The notes under the pieces were generated by a model. The model saw nothing but the letters and a program-made list of their open reading frames with translations. It did not search any database and was not told the DNA's origin. The position numbers and the translations under genes were made by a program. Source: Tetradesmus obliquus (Eukaryota > Chlorophyta > Chlorophyceae > Sphaeropleales > Scenedesmaceae). From it: a stretch of 64,000 bases of DNA. Where the stretch lies: NCBI GenBank assembly GCA_030272155.1, contig CP126193.1:7440001-7504000 (forward strand), in the 5' to 3' direction. Shown here one piece after another: positions 10,484 to 21,541 of the stretch; the stretch's first letter is position 1, and every line of letters begins with the position of its first letter.

Positions 10484-11700
10484 GGATGCTGTACACATTG
10501 CTAAAGGCAGACTCATCAGCGACACTGACCGGTGTGAGCGGTGGATTCGCAGGGAACCTTTACCTTCAAGCAATTCTAAGCAGGTAGGGGCCCTTCGGTG
10601 CACACCAACACGTCGCAAAGGCGACTTGAGCTGTGGGTCGGACAGGTGTTCCGGGACCACTGCGGCTCGCAATAAGCATTCGTTGGCCTGCAGGATGGGC
10701 TCAAATCTTACAAACGCTTGAAAATCTGTCATTATAGCGAATGGCACAACGTGCAGGCGCCTGGACTCACCCGGCACCTGCAACAGCTGCACAGGGTTCA
10801 ACCCTGCTGTAGGAGTCCTACAGCTGCAGTGACGGCAAGTAATCCAGGTCAGCTACGCGTTCGCCAGCCGACAAAATACAATCTGCAATTGAGATTGGAG
10901 TGTTACCCTTCGTCAGGCAACGATTCATCCCAAGCACTTTTGTGCACGCCTGGCGTAATGATCACGGCATGAATCAGGTTTCACGGCGTGACTCATGGCT
11001 GAAAGTGTGCACTGTGGCCCAGCACCTTGCCCTACTGCTGGCAGAGTCATCTTCCCAGACATAAGAAAATTCTCATTATCTGTTCCCAGAGAAGAGGTAT
11101 TTGAGAAAGTAATACTGCAACTTGCTCTCAGGTCGCCTGACAGCTAAAGTGTTCAGTTCACCTTTCCAATGTTCACACATTTGCGAAATTCGCACAGGTG
11201 TTGTCTCAGGTATCGTAGTCAGGCTTGACCAGAGACGTGATTACCTGTGTTGGTGGACCAGGTGCGACCAAGCTTGCATCGTGATTGCATTGCTGGACAA
11301 AGAGACACACATCTTCGGGCCGCCAGAAGTGCGACTGTGGCACACGAAGTAGGCCTGCCGCTGGGCTCATCAGCTCTATACAATTTTCTACTTGACCACC
11401 TGTCACCATGACCTATTGCATAACTTGATGCTACGTGCATGCTACTGGGCAGCAAGTACCACGGTGACTAGGACTCCCACCCCAGAAAAAAAAACCCTTC
11501 TGCCCCCTGCACTGGGATGCAATGACAAGCATGAGGCCTAGGGCGCGAACAATTCGCCTCATTGTAATGATAAAAACTAGCTTTAGCTCGTAGCACATCA
11601 CTCCTTGCAGAAGCGTTCTCAGGGACTTCTGGTGCAGCTTGAAAACAGAGTGAACTGCTGGCGCACACGAACATGCGGCAATCGATGCCTGATTCATCGG
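10484..11700 (-). pseudogene. Unit head with decayed minus-strand coding sequence (unit 2)
   Basis: Several minus-strand stretches look protein-like but do not join into a gene. One is an open frame from about 10801 down to the unit junction, containing HVVPFAIMTDFQAFVRFEP. Another is 11206-11409, containing FWRPEDVCLFVQQC. A short stretch near 11080-11130 reads ESKLQYYFLKYLFSGNR before a stop. The frame at 10801 runs straight into the duplicated NOV intron, so it was cut by the tandem-duplication breakpoint. I do not recognise a family. The plus strand shows no supported gene before 11995. Confidence 0.35.
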
Positions 11701-11994
11701 CGCCGCTACACCTAGCTATATTCCCGTGCAGTTAATCAGCTGGGTACTGCGCTGACAGGTGAGACTTGCCCCAGCAGCTGCAGCAGTAGCTAGGTGAGCA
11801 GAAGAGACAAGCCAACTCATTGCTCGCATGCCATGCTCAGCAGATGCTATGATGCTGCTGATCAAGTGCATCAAGTTGCTGCTCACACCCACTCTTTGCT
11901 TGGTGAGGTGCTGCCTCGGTGAGTCCAAGGCTTGCTTACTGCCATTAGCCTGGATCGCAGACCCTGGCAGTAGCAGCATGATGTATGTACCATC

Positions 11995-12288
11995 ATGCCC
12001 TGCATGCTTGCACCTTTCCTGCAGGCACAGCAGCACAGCATGCAACCCAACCAGCCACCCCCGTGGCACCAGGCTCAACCACCACATCAGCCACAACTGC
12101 CAGGGCAGCAGTGGGACCAGCTGCAGCAACAGCAGCAGCAGCAGCCACAACTGCAAGGGCAGCCGTGGGGCCAGCCTCAGCAGCAGCAGCAGCAGCAGCA
12201 ACTGCCAGGGCAGCAGTTTGACCAGCCACACCAGCAGCAGCAACAGCCAGGGCAGCCGTGGGGTCAGCACCACCACCACCACCACCAC

Positions 12289-12329
<41 letters not shown>

Positions 12330-12505
12330 ACAACCGCCAGAGCAACAGCGGGTGCCGCAGGTGCTGCATCAGCAGCAGCAGCAGCAGCAGCAGCAGCGGC
12401 CACACAGCCCAGGTGTGGGCTTTCCTGCACCACCATGGCACACGCAGGTAGGGCAGCCACCTCCTCAAATCACAGCACAGGCGGTTGTGCCAGCTCAGCA
12501 AGGCC

Positions 12506-12550
<45 letters not shown>

Positions 12551-13440
12551 CTATCAGGGGCTACCCAGTCAACCAGCGCGCACTGGACAGGCCACCTCAG
12601 TATGACGTCGCATCCATGCAGGGGCTGGGGCTAGGGTTAGGGCTGGGTGGGGCGCGACCCATGCTACGAGCACAACCGCAGCAGCTGGCAGGCGTGTACA
12701 GGCAGCCCAACAGGCAACCTGTTCTGGCATTGGAATTGCCGCCGCAGCCGCCGCCACCGCCGTCACCACAGCAGCAGCAGCTGCAACAGCTGCTGTCGCC
12801 ACCATGGCAGCAAGTTGTGAGCAAGAAGGCGCGGCGGGAAGGCAAGGCTGCAGCGGCTGCTGCTCCTGCTGCTGTTGCTGCACCACCACCACCAGCAGCA
12901 GCAGCAGCAGCAGCACTGCACCGCGGGCAACAGCAGCAGGGGCAGCATGGGCAGCAGCGGAAACGGCAGCGGGATGATCCCAAGTCGCAACAGCAGCAGC
13001 AGCAGCAGCAGAACGAACAGCAGCTCAAACAGCAGCAGCAGCACAAACAGCAGCAACATCCACCTGTGCAACAGTCTAAGAAGAAGAGCAAGAAGCAGAA
13101 GAGGCAGGAGCGCAAGCAGCAACAAAAGGAACAGCAGCAACACCAGCGAGAGCAGGAGCAGCAGCAGCAGCTAATGCGTGAAGCTGATCGTCCAGTCAAA
13201 AAGGCCCGTGTGGCAGATGCCGCTGCCGCTGGTTCTGCTGATTTCAAGGGCGCTGGCGGTAGCAAGCCTGGCAAGCACGCAAGCGCCCGGCCTGCTGCTG
13301 GATCTGCAGCAGCAGCGGCAGCAGCAGAGTGTGACCACTTGAACATTTTGGACCTGTGCTTGAGACGGCTGAGGTGCAGCACGCAGGATGGCACCTGGAC
13401 AACAAAGCAGCTGCACAACGAGTGCATGCAGGTGGCCAAG
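11995..13440 (+). other. NOV exon 1, Gln/His/Pro-rich low-complexity leader (unit 2)
   Basis: 482 codons, opened by the first ATG after an in-frame TAG at 11971. It contains poly-Gln with WGQ/GQPW spacers, an eight-His run, poly-Ala, then a basic Lys/Gln segment (KKKSKKQKRQERKQQQ) resembling a nuclear localisation signal. It ends in an ordered-looking stretch (LDLCLRRLRCSTQDGTW) before GCCAAG|GTGATT. A TGCAG acceptor at about 12024 means the true start could instead be ATG 12040. Assignment to NOV rests on phase-compatible splicing, not on homology. Confidence 0.6.
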
Positions 13441-15051
13441 GTGATTGTAGCTGCTGCACGCATGTCAGCGCCTGGGCCCAATGTAGTCTGCTTTTGCAGT
13501 AGGAGCTGCCGGAGGTTGCTGCTAAGGGAGAGTGCTTGTGCAACATCTTGCAGGATTTATCCCTATTCTAGCCCTGCTGGGCAACACGAATGATGCAGCA
13601 ACACCTAGTTTGAAGTTTCACACGCCTGCAGCATGGTGTATGTTTGTATAGTCAAACACATTGGCTGAAGTCTTTGACAAGCAAACACAACATACTCCCA
13701 TGCGCGCTGCAATCGTGCTGCGGCCGCTGTAACGCGCTTCCAGGCACATGGTGTAAAACCAATGGCGGCCGTAGTTTGGAGACCCATGCTGGAGTCCTAC
13801 CTGCTGGGGCTGTTTTGTCCAACCGAGCAGCAGCAGCGGTCCAACCAGGCAGCTGCGGTGCAGGCGGCCACTCTGGCAGTTCAGGGCGCGGCGCGTGTCA
13901 CGCATGTGAGTACTGCAGCTCATCCAGAGGGAGCAGAAACTACATGCAGGCACAGCGAGTGCTGTTTGTTCAATCAGCACAGGCTGTCTTAACCCAGGCA
14001 TGCGCAAATACAGCATACAGCAGATTCCAAACATAAACTGCTCAAGCAAGCAGGTGAGCTGTGTTAGCAGCGGATTTATACAGCAGGGTGGCGTGTGCAG
14101 GATGTTCTGTTTCCTGCAAGCGTCTTGAATGTCAGCAGCACAAGTTGCACAGCAGCACCCAGCTCGGGTGCCTTCAGAGGCCAATCTTCACAGGCCAACC
14201 AGCTTTGTGCGCATGAGGGCTCTCTGTTTGCCTGCTGCCTGCTGCTGCTCCACACAGGTGTCGCATGGAAGCGAAGACGACGACGACGAAGAAGAGAAGC
14301 AGCAGCAGGAGCAGCAGCAAGAGCCTGGCAGCAGCAGCACACCAGCTACGGCAGCTGGCGCAGCGGCAAGCATACGTGTCAACTGGCCACAGCAACGACC
14401 GCAAGAGCCACTGCAGGCGCCGCTGCTACCATCCTCAGCTGCTGCAGCTGCTGCTGGTGGTGGTGTACCTGGTGCAAGCAGCCTTTGTGAGCGACGCAGT
14501 GCTGCAGCGGCAACTGCTTTTGCAGGCGGCAGTAGCAGTGCTCCTGCAACTGCACGGCTCGCTGCAGCTGACAGTGATGGTGATGTGGTGATTGTGGATG
14601 AGAGGCCAGCACCCAAGCTGACAGCAGCAGCAGCAGCAGCAGCACCACCTGCAGCAGCAGCAGCAGCAGCAGTAGGAGGAGGAGCAGTAGCAGGCGGCTC
14701 AGCAGGCGAAGCAGCTGCAGCTGCAGCTGCTGGCACTTTCAGTGCTGCTGCTGTCAGGTGGCCAGCATTCGACGCAGCGCTGCTGGACAGGGGAATGGTG
14801 CTGCCACTGGTGTGGAACGCAGCTGCCTTTGACAAGTTTGTGTGCAAGTTTGTGACCAGCAGGTAGGGTGAGGTGCTGCTGAGCTTGCACAGCTGGCCCG
14901 CAAGAACTGCCGCTTCCCCGTGTATGCTTGCATAGTGATCTGCATGCAGCAGCATGTAGTGTGCAGCACGCAGCTCCAGGCGGCTCAGTGATTTGGCTTG
15001 CATGTACCGTTCTGTGTACACGCGCCCTTGCCAGCACCGTTGCCCTCCAAT

Positions 15052-15102
15052 GTACCAGATTGTACCAGATCGTACCAGATTGTACCAGATTGTACCAGAT
15101 TG
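15052..15102. repeat. 10-bp tandem repeat in NOV intron 3 (unit 2)
   Basis: Five tandem copies of GTACCAGATT (one with a T to C change) lie about 20 bp upstream of the exon 4 acceptor. The same array occurs in unit 3 at 38958-39009. Confidence 0.9.
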
Positions 15103-15400
15103 TGCTGGCTGTCTTTGCGCAGGCGAGTTGCCACCCTCTGGGACCTCAGGCAGCAGCTGCTAGCTCTGCACGGACTGCGGCAGCACCCCCGCGCGCTGGA
15201 GCAGACACGCCTGCTACTGCAGCTGTCACCACCTGCATATGCAGGGGGTCAGGCAGCAGGGCTGATGGTGTCACCAGCAGCACGGCGCTTCTTTTCTCCT
15301 GCAGCGGAGCTGGCAGAAGTGCCTGCGGTGAGTTTTTATGCAACAGCTGCAGCAGCTTCTGATACAAAGAGCAGAGGGAAAGTAACGCTGCTTTGCAACA

Positions 15401-15459
15401 TGGTGTCACCAGCAGTGCAGCGCTTCTTCTCTGCAGCAGGACTAGCAGAGGTGCCTGCG
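15401..15459 (+). repeat. Duplicated 3' end of NOV exon 4 with donor (unit 2)
   Basis: About 59 bp repeats the end of exon 4 (15269-15327, encoding VSPAARRFF..AELAEVPA) at roughly 85% identity, reading VSPAVQRFF..AGLAEVPA, and again meets a GT (GTGGGT) at the same point. It has no acceptor of its own. The unit 3 equivalent is 39307-39365. Confidence 0.85.
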
Positions 15460-16085
15460 GTGGGTGCAGCGGCTGCAGTAGCGGCAGCAGGAGCGGCAGC
15501 AGGAGCGGGAGCAGCAGCAGGCAGGCACTGTGTGGGTGCCTGATAAATTGGGTCTGCCTGAGGGCAAGTACCAAGCTCTACTGGAGAAGGTGGCATTGAT
15601 GGCCGAGGTGTGTGTGACTTTTGATGTATTTGTTGCTGAGTCAGTCAGCCTATCAAAAGGCTGGCGGCACCGTCTTTTAGCATGTTGGACTGCACTTTGC
15701 CCAGCTGCACATTCTATCAGCCTGTCAGCCAATTAGCGGCCTTGCTGCACAGCCTAGACATATGCTGGTATGCTAGCAGTCTGGCAGCGCAGCGCTTGAC
15801 TTGACTGCAAAAGCAAGATTTCCATCAGGGCCAGCTGCCGACCAAAGCAGAGTGCTTGCGCAAGCAGCAACCCAGCTCAGTCAGCGGACCTGAGAAGACA
15901 TAAGCCTGCTGCACTGCAGTCGCACTCCAGATGAGCTTGCTCGTCACTGCAGCGCAACGCAATTTTGCTGTTGTTCAGCTGAACCGTTTCTGCTTTGCTT
16001 TTGTGCTGCGGGTGTGCAGGCAACTTTGAAGAGCAGGGCCTGCTTTTCTGAGCAGGGGTACCTGGCGGCCTTTGCTGGAAACCTA

Positions 16086-16395
16086 GCAGGTGCGGCCACA
16101 GGGTTCAGGTTCAGCAGTGAGAACATGACATGGACGAAACGGTTTAGATTTAGCAAATTGGCAGGTGTGGCCACAGGGTTTGGGTTTAGCAGTGAGAACA
16201 TGAAACAGACGAAAAGGTTTGGGTTTAGCAGTTTGGCAGGTGTGGCCACAGGGTTGAGGTTCAGCAGAGAGAACATGAAATGAATGGAAAGGTTTAGGTT
16301 TGGCGGTTTGGCAGGCGTGGCCACAGGGTTGAGGTTTAGCAGTGAGAACATGACATGGACGAATAGGTTTAGGTTTAGCAGTTGGGCAGGTGTGG
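16086..16395. repeat. 75-bp minisatellite starting at the NOV exon 7 donor (unit 2)
   Basis: GCAGGTGYGGCCACAGGG recurs at 16086, 16161, 16236, 16311 and 16386, an exact 75-bp period. The first copy is the exon 7/intron 7 junction itself (CTAGCAG|GTGCGG). Because 75 is divisible by three, both strands have repetitive open frames of 25-residue periodicity, which I treat as by-products. Unit 3 has the same array at 41183-41492. Confidence 0.9.
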
Positions 16396-17187
16396 CTACA
16401 GCTGCAGCCTTGTCATGAGCATAGCTTGCCATCTCCAAACAGGCTGCCATACAACAGTCTGCCATTGATGCGTGATGTCCTACATGCTGCAACATATAAT
16501 GATGCGATAAGGCGAGGACCTCTTCAGCCGTATTTTGGGTTTCTTGCTCCCGCTTGTTCTATTGCCGGTTAAGGTACAGTGTTTGGTAACAAAAAGTTCT
16601 AACAATATAGAGTGCTTGGAGTCTTGTGCCATTGTGACGCAAACCAACGGTGTGTGGCGGCTTGCTTCATTGCTGTGGCTATCACGACCACTACATTCAG
16701 CCACGCCAGATCATGCATTCTCCCGGCACATGCCATGTGTTCAGTTGCATTGCTGCTTGCTGATCTGCACTGCTGCAGAGCTCGCCACAGAGGCGCAGGA
16801 GCTTACAGGCTGCCAGGGTGCCCGCGCACAAAACCCTTGCAGTTTGCAAGGCGTACAGAGGCCTGTTCTGAAGGTGCTGCTGCAGCTGCTGCAGCACGTA
16901 CTGTTCTATGCTGTTAATGGCCGCATTGGTGAGCTGTACATGAAAGGCACACCAGCAAAGCCCGCTGCTGCTGCGGGTGGTGCTGCTGCTGCAGCAGCAG
17001 CAGCCGGCGGTTATACGGCAGACGGTGCCAAGGGCAGCAGCAGTGGCAGCAGTGCTGCAGAGCGGCTTGCTAATGCGCTGCTGCAGCTGCGTGAGGCGTT
17101 TGTGGCGCTGTTTCCTGTGGGGAAGCAGTACAGCGCTGCAGAGGTTGTAAAGCAGCAGCACCTTGTGGCTGGGCGTCTGCAACAGGC

Positions 17188-17220
<33 letters not shown>

Positions 17221-18317
17221 TGTGGTTTCATGCAAGGGCAATGAAGATGGTGGTGCAGCTACCGGGGCAACAAGGGCAGCAGCAGCAGCAGCGGCAGCGC
17301 AGGAGTTTGTCAAGCTGCTGCAGCTGGTGCAGCTTTGGCTCCAACTGCCTTCAGCTACTGCTGCTGGTGCTGCGGCTGCTGGTGCTGCTGCTACTGCTGC
17401 TGCTGCTGCTGGTGCGTCATCTGACGATGAGAGCGGCCAGGCTGACAGTGGCAGCAGCGATGAACAAAGCAGCAGCGAAAGTGATGAATCAAAGGAAGAA
17501 GACATGCAGCAGCAGCAGCAGCAGCGGAAACGGCAAAGACGGGCTGTACCAGATGATGTATCAGTCTCAGCAGAGCAGCTGCAGGAGGCTTTGTCCGAGC
17601 TCAGTCAGGTCACAGGCTTTAGCATAGCTGGCCTAGCTACCCTAGAGCAGCAGCTGCAGGCTAGGTTTGGTGTGCAGCACTTTTCCCAGCTAGGACTGGG
17701 TGCAGACAGCTTGCTGCAGCTGCTGCAGCAGCAGCCGCAGCTGCTGGCTGTGCTGCAAGGCAGTAGCGGGCCAGGGCCGGCAGCAGCAGTAGCTGCGCAT
17801 GATGCATTGGCACCGGTGCCGCTGGCTGCTGTGCTGCAAGCTGCTGGGCAGGCCAAGGCTTGCTGTGGCGACATGGAGGAGCAAGGTAAGTGTTCACTAA
17901 GCATGCAAAATTGCCCTCCGCAGGTTTTTGAAGCATGTGCAGCAGAACTCGTGACCTTTTGCCCAGCGTCAAGAAGATACCAGAGTGTATTATTGGGCTG
18001 CTTGTAGGCAGCTAAGGATATTGATGCCAAGAGTGCTTGGACAGCTGTGCACTTTGGTCGCCACGACACTGTGTGCTGGCTCAAGCTGTCACTTGCTGCT
18101 GCACCTGCAGAGCTGTCTGCGGCTGTGTCGAGGTGCCTGTGCGCCACATTTGGAGTGCAGCACGTGCAGCAGCTGGGCCACGGCAGCACGCAGCGGCTGC
18201 TGCACCTCTGCGCTGCTGCTGCTGCTGCTGCTGCTGACACTCTAGCAGGCTGCCCTGGCAGCAGCCAGAGCTGTGTATGGGGTGTACACGCCCTAGCAGC
18301 ACCAGTATCATCACCCT

Positions 18318-18348
<31 letters not shown>

Positions 18349-18651
18349 TATAGCTAATCAACCGGCAGCGGATCAGTCATTGCAGCTTAGGCAGGAAGTG
18401 CCCGAAGGAGCAGCAGCAGGAGACTCTGCAGGTGCTGCTGGGTCTGTCAGCGTTGAAGATGCGCTGTGCTGCTTGGCTGCAGCGCCGCAGCTGGCTGAGC
18501 TGCACGGCTGGTCCAGCTGGCAACAGGTGCGTAGCACGCAGCCAAGTTGGCACACGCCGTGTTCTTGTGTTGATCAAGGGCGCGTCGCTGTGGTATGGCT
18601 TGGTGGACTGAAGCCTGCTTGTGGGCTGTGTGTGTTTGATCAGCAGGGCTG

Positions 18652-18698
18652 CCGCGCCGCAGCTGGCTGAGCTGCACAGCTGGTCTAGCTGGCAACAG
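18652..18698 (+). repeat. Duplicated 3' end of NOV exon 9 with donor (unit 2)
   Basis: Repeats the exon 9 end (PQLAELHGWSSWQQ|GTGCGT at 18526) as PQLAELHSWSSWQQ|GTGGGA about 170 bp into the intron. The unit 3 copy is 43746-43792. Confidence 0.88.
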
Positions 18699-19499
18699 GT
18701 GGGAGCACGCAGCAGTGGCAAGTCTGCATGGGCTTGATGCTGGCATGCAGTACTGGGCAACAGTCGGCATGTGACCTGCTGTTTGTTTCCCTTGTACTGC
18801 TCTCCCTTTTGTGGCCCAAGCTGCTGGCAATGCTGATGTGCTTGGCATGATATTCCTATTTGGATCACCGAACTTATCTTGCCTTGGTGTCTTGTCAAAG
18901 CAAGGATCCGCCCAAGCGTGCTGTCTTCTGCTGCTGCTGTCCTTTTCCAGGTGTACCAACCCAGCTTGGGGCCCCTGGCGCAGTTCCTGGCAGCACACGG
19001 CGCTGCATCCAGACTGTTGGTGCTGTCCGTGCCAGCAGCAGCAGCTGGTGCACATGCAGCTGCCTCATTCGTCTTACGCTGCCTTGTGCTGCTGCCAGCA
19101 CCGCTGACAGTCTCTCTTGGTGAACAGCTGCTGCTGCAGCCTCTCTACAGCCTCATAGGCAGCAGTGCAGCTGCACAGGGGTTGCTGCTTGAGGTGGCTA
19201 GCACTGCTGCTGCAGAGGCAGCGGCTGTGGCACACACAACTGCAGCAGCAGCAGCAGCGGCAGCGGCAGCGGCAGCAGCGAGGCAGCCATACAGTGCAGA
19301 GCTATCTGTGCTGCATGTGTTGGGTTGGCAGCTGGGGATCAGAGTGTGGCAGGAGGACTGGCAGAGGCGATGCAGAGCGCCAGCTGCTGCTGGTGGTGCT
19401 GTGGGTGATGCTGGAGGAAGGGGCGGCGATGCTCAGTCGTCTATGGATGCTGGTGATGCAAAGGTGAGGACAGCTGTTTGAGGTGTACTGTACTTGAGA

Positions 19500-19886
19500 T
19501 CTCAATGGTCGTGGTGCTGCTGGTGATGCTGCAGGAACTGCGGCTGGCAGGGGCGGCGATGCTCAGCCCTCTACGGATGCTGGTGATGCAAAGGTGAGGA
19601 CATTCAAGCTCTCCAGCAGCAGCAACAGCTGTTTGAGGTGTACTGTACTCGACATGTCAATGGGGTGGTGGTGCTGTGGATGATGCTGGAGGAAGTGGGG
19701 CTGGCAGAGGCGGCGCTTTTGAGCATGTTGCAGGCGTTAGGGATGCACAGGTGAGGACGCTCAAGCTCTGTAGAAGCAGCAACAGCTGTTTGGACGTGGA
19801 TTTTGCATGAGATCATGATGCTTCCAATTGGAGGAAGTGTGGCTGGCCGCGGCGGCGCTGTTGAGAAGGGTGCTGGGGATGCGAAG
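19500..19886 (+). repeat. Three duplicated ends of NOV exon 12 with donors (unit 2)
   Basis: Three degenerate copies of the exon 12 3' end (GG..GCTGGTGATGCAAAG|GTGAGG) end at about 19592, 19752 and 19886, each followed by GTGAGG and by a similar intron stretch containing CAAGCTCT and GCAGCAACAGCTGTTT. The period is about 130-160 bp, so exon end and intron start were duplicated together. Unit 3 equivalents end at 45739, 45896 and 46032. Confidence 0.85.
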
Positions 19887-20009
19887 GTGAGGACGCTCAA
19901 GCTCTCTAGCAGCAGCAACAGCTGTTTCAAGGTGTACTTCGCTTGAGATCATGGTAGTTCAGGTCGTATGTTGCACAGCAATGCATGTTGAAGTTGAACT
20001 CAGCAATGC

Positions 20010-20044
20010 CAGGTGTACCAGCATGTTGGTGCCCTGATACAAAA
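20010..20044. repeat. Single copy of the 35-bp element (unit 2)
   Basis: One copy of the 35-bp sequence beginning CAGGTGTACCAGCATGTTGG, present ten times in tandem in unit 3 (46156-46505). This is the unexpanded state. Confidence 0.9.
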
Positions 20045-20884
20045 CAACGCCACTCACAGCTGCTGCTGTGCTGCTGCTTGCATGCCTGCAGGCACTCCTC
20101 GCCTCAGCAGGGACCCACCCGGCAAGTGACGCTGCACAGGCTGCGCTGCACAAGCTGCTGATGCGGCTGCAGCAGCAGCAGCAGCAGCAGCCTGCTGGCA
20201 GTCACGCTGCCAGTGCAGCTCTTAGTGGTGGTGATGGTGTACCTGCAAGCAATGCTGCAGCCGCACCTCCCTCAAGCTTGATCAGCAGCACCACATTGCC
20301 AGCAGCAGCAGATGCGCAGGCAGCAGCAGAGCGAGAAGCTGCAGCTAAGCAGGCAGTGGAAGCTATCCGAGCTCGGGAGTTTGGTGTGGGGCTGGGCCTG
20401 AAAGGGCCTGCTGGGCAGCTGATGGCTGCTCAGAATGCGCGGCTGGGGCGGGCGCTGCAGCGGCTGAGCCAGGAGCTGTACAGCAGCAGCAGCCATTTCG
20501 TGCTGGAGCTGGTGCAGGTGTGTTATATAACATGTTACTGTGTTACATGATGTTGCCATGGTGGGTGGGCGATTGGAAGTCAGTTGCCTTGGTTGGCGTG
20601 TGTGTGCTCTTGCATTATGGTGATTGATGCGCGCATGCTAGTGTACTGGTTTGGGCTCCAATTTAAATCAGGGCATCTGTGCAGGTGGCGCGCATGTGTA
20701 TGCATAGCTATTGTCTGCATGCCATGCACTACATTGTGCCTTAAAAGATGAGATGGGCGTCCCGGTCCTGGGGGCTACCGCATGAGTAGTTGCTCCAGTG
20801 TTCCGCCACACACCCGCGGCGTCCGTCTGCAGACCAGCTGCCAATACATTGCGGGCGCTGCTGCTGCAGCTTTGTGTGCTACAG

Positions 20885-20959
20885 AATGCGGACGACAATT
20901 GCTACCAGCAAGACACCGTGCGTGCGCTGGAGTTCCTGCTGCTGCCTGCACCATCTGAG
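20885..20959 (+). other. Alternative N-box micro-exon of NOV (unit 2)
   Basis: A 75-nt exon-like block with a CTACAG acceptor and GTGTGT donor, phase 0 on both sides. It encodes NADDNCYQQDTVRALEFLLLP and duplicates the start of the ATPase exon at 21020 (NADDNRYPPAAVPALEFLLLP). It could be skipped, included or mutually exclusive with the main exon start. The unit 3 equivalent is 47347-47421. Confidence 0.6.
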
Positions 20960-21220
20960 GTGTGTCTGATTACTGCTACTGCTTCTGCTGCTGCTGCTGC
21001 TGCTGCTTCTGCCCTGCAGAATGCGGATGACAACCGCTACCCGCCAGCTGCCGTGCCTGCGCTGGAGTTCCTGCTGCTGCCAAACTTCATTGCAGCACTC
21101 AACAACGAGGCGGGGCTGAGCGCAGCAGACCTGGCGGCGCTGTGTGACATCGGGGCATCCACCAAACTGGAGCAGCGTTGGATTGGCTACAAGGGCATAG
21201 GCTTCAAGAGCGTGTTCAAG

Positions 21221-21541
21221 GTGCGGTTTCAAGGCGCCGGGTTCTATGATTGCAGAGATTGGTTGGATGAGCTGCCCAATTGTCTGTCACTGCGCCACCA
21301 CGCTGCAAAATGTGGCGTTTGTGCTGTAGCTGCTCTGCCGCGACATTGCACTCTGTGACGCATCACCAGCAGGGCACCCTACTGCCGTGGCATTCACCAC
21401 CAGGCTATGCCTGCTGCCAGCTGCTTCTTGGTGTTCTGAGTGTCCACATCTGCTTGCCAACTCCCTGCATCAGGCAACTGATGTGCCACAGCAACTGATG
21501 CGTGCATCCCTACGCTGTGCCCACCACTGACTGCTTATGTG
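21221..21541. other. NOV intron 14, left part, up to the KDZ insert (unit 2)
   Basis: Intron sequence starting GTGCGG. Its last 60 bases (CCACTGACTGCTTATGTGG) resemble the intron sequence in front of exon 15 copy b (CAACTGACTGCTTCTGCGG near 33590-33610), showing that this intron was itself partly duplicated before or during insertion. The unit 3 equivalent is 47680-48000. Confidence 0.6.

Noticed and set aside
10785-10820. tRNA T-arm-like GGGTTCAACCC
   Set aside because: The flanking sequence does not fold into acceptor, D or anticodon arms.
11716-12507. Leu/Val-rich minus-strand ORF, membrane-protein-like
   Set aside because: It is antisense to the (CAG)n/(CCA)n exon 1 of NOV; CTG and TGG runs give poly-Leu and poly-Trp/Val by default.
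12597-13481. Cys/Ser-rich minus-strand ORF
   Set aside because: It is antisense of poly-Gln/poly-Ala codons (TGC, GCT frames), with no spaced Cys pattern conserved apart from triplet repeats.
16130-16390. Telomere-like GGTTTAGG words
   Set aside because: They occur only as part of the 75-bp period, not as a perfect heptamer array, and lie inside a gene.
15944-16495. 183-codon minus-strand ORF with 25-residue repeats (LLNLNPVATPAK)
   Set aside because: It is the shadow of the 75-bp minisatellite inside NOV intron 7. There is no homology, and the real exon flanks lie on the other strand.
21280-21498. Small plus-strand ORFs in the NOV intron left of the insert
   Set aside because: They follow a strong donor in phase with the ATPase domain, have no homology, and partly resemble other NOV intron sequence.
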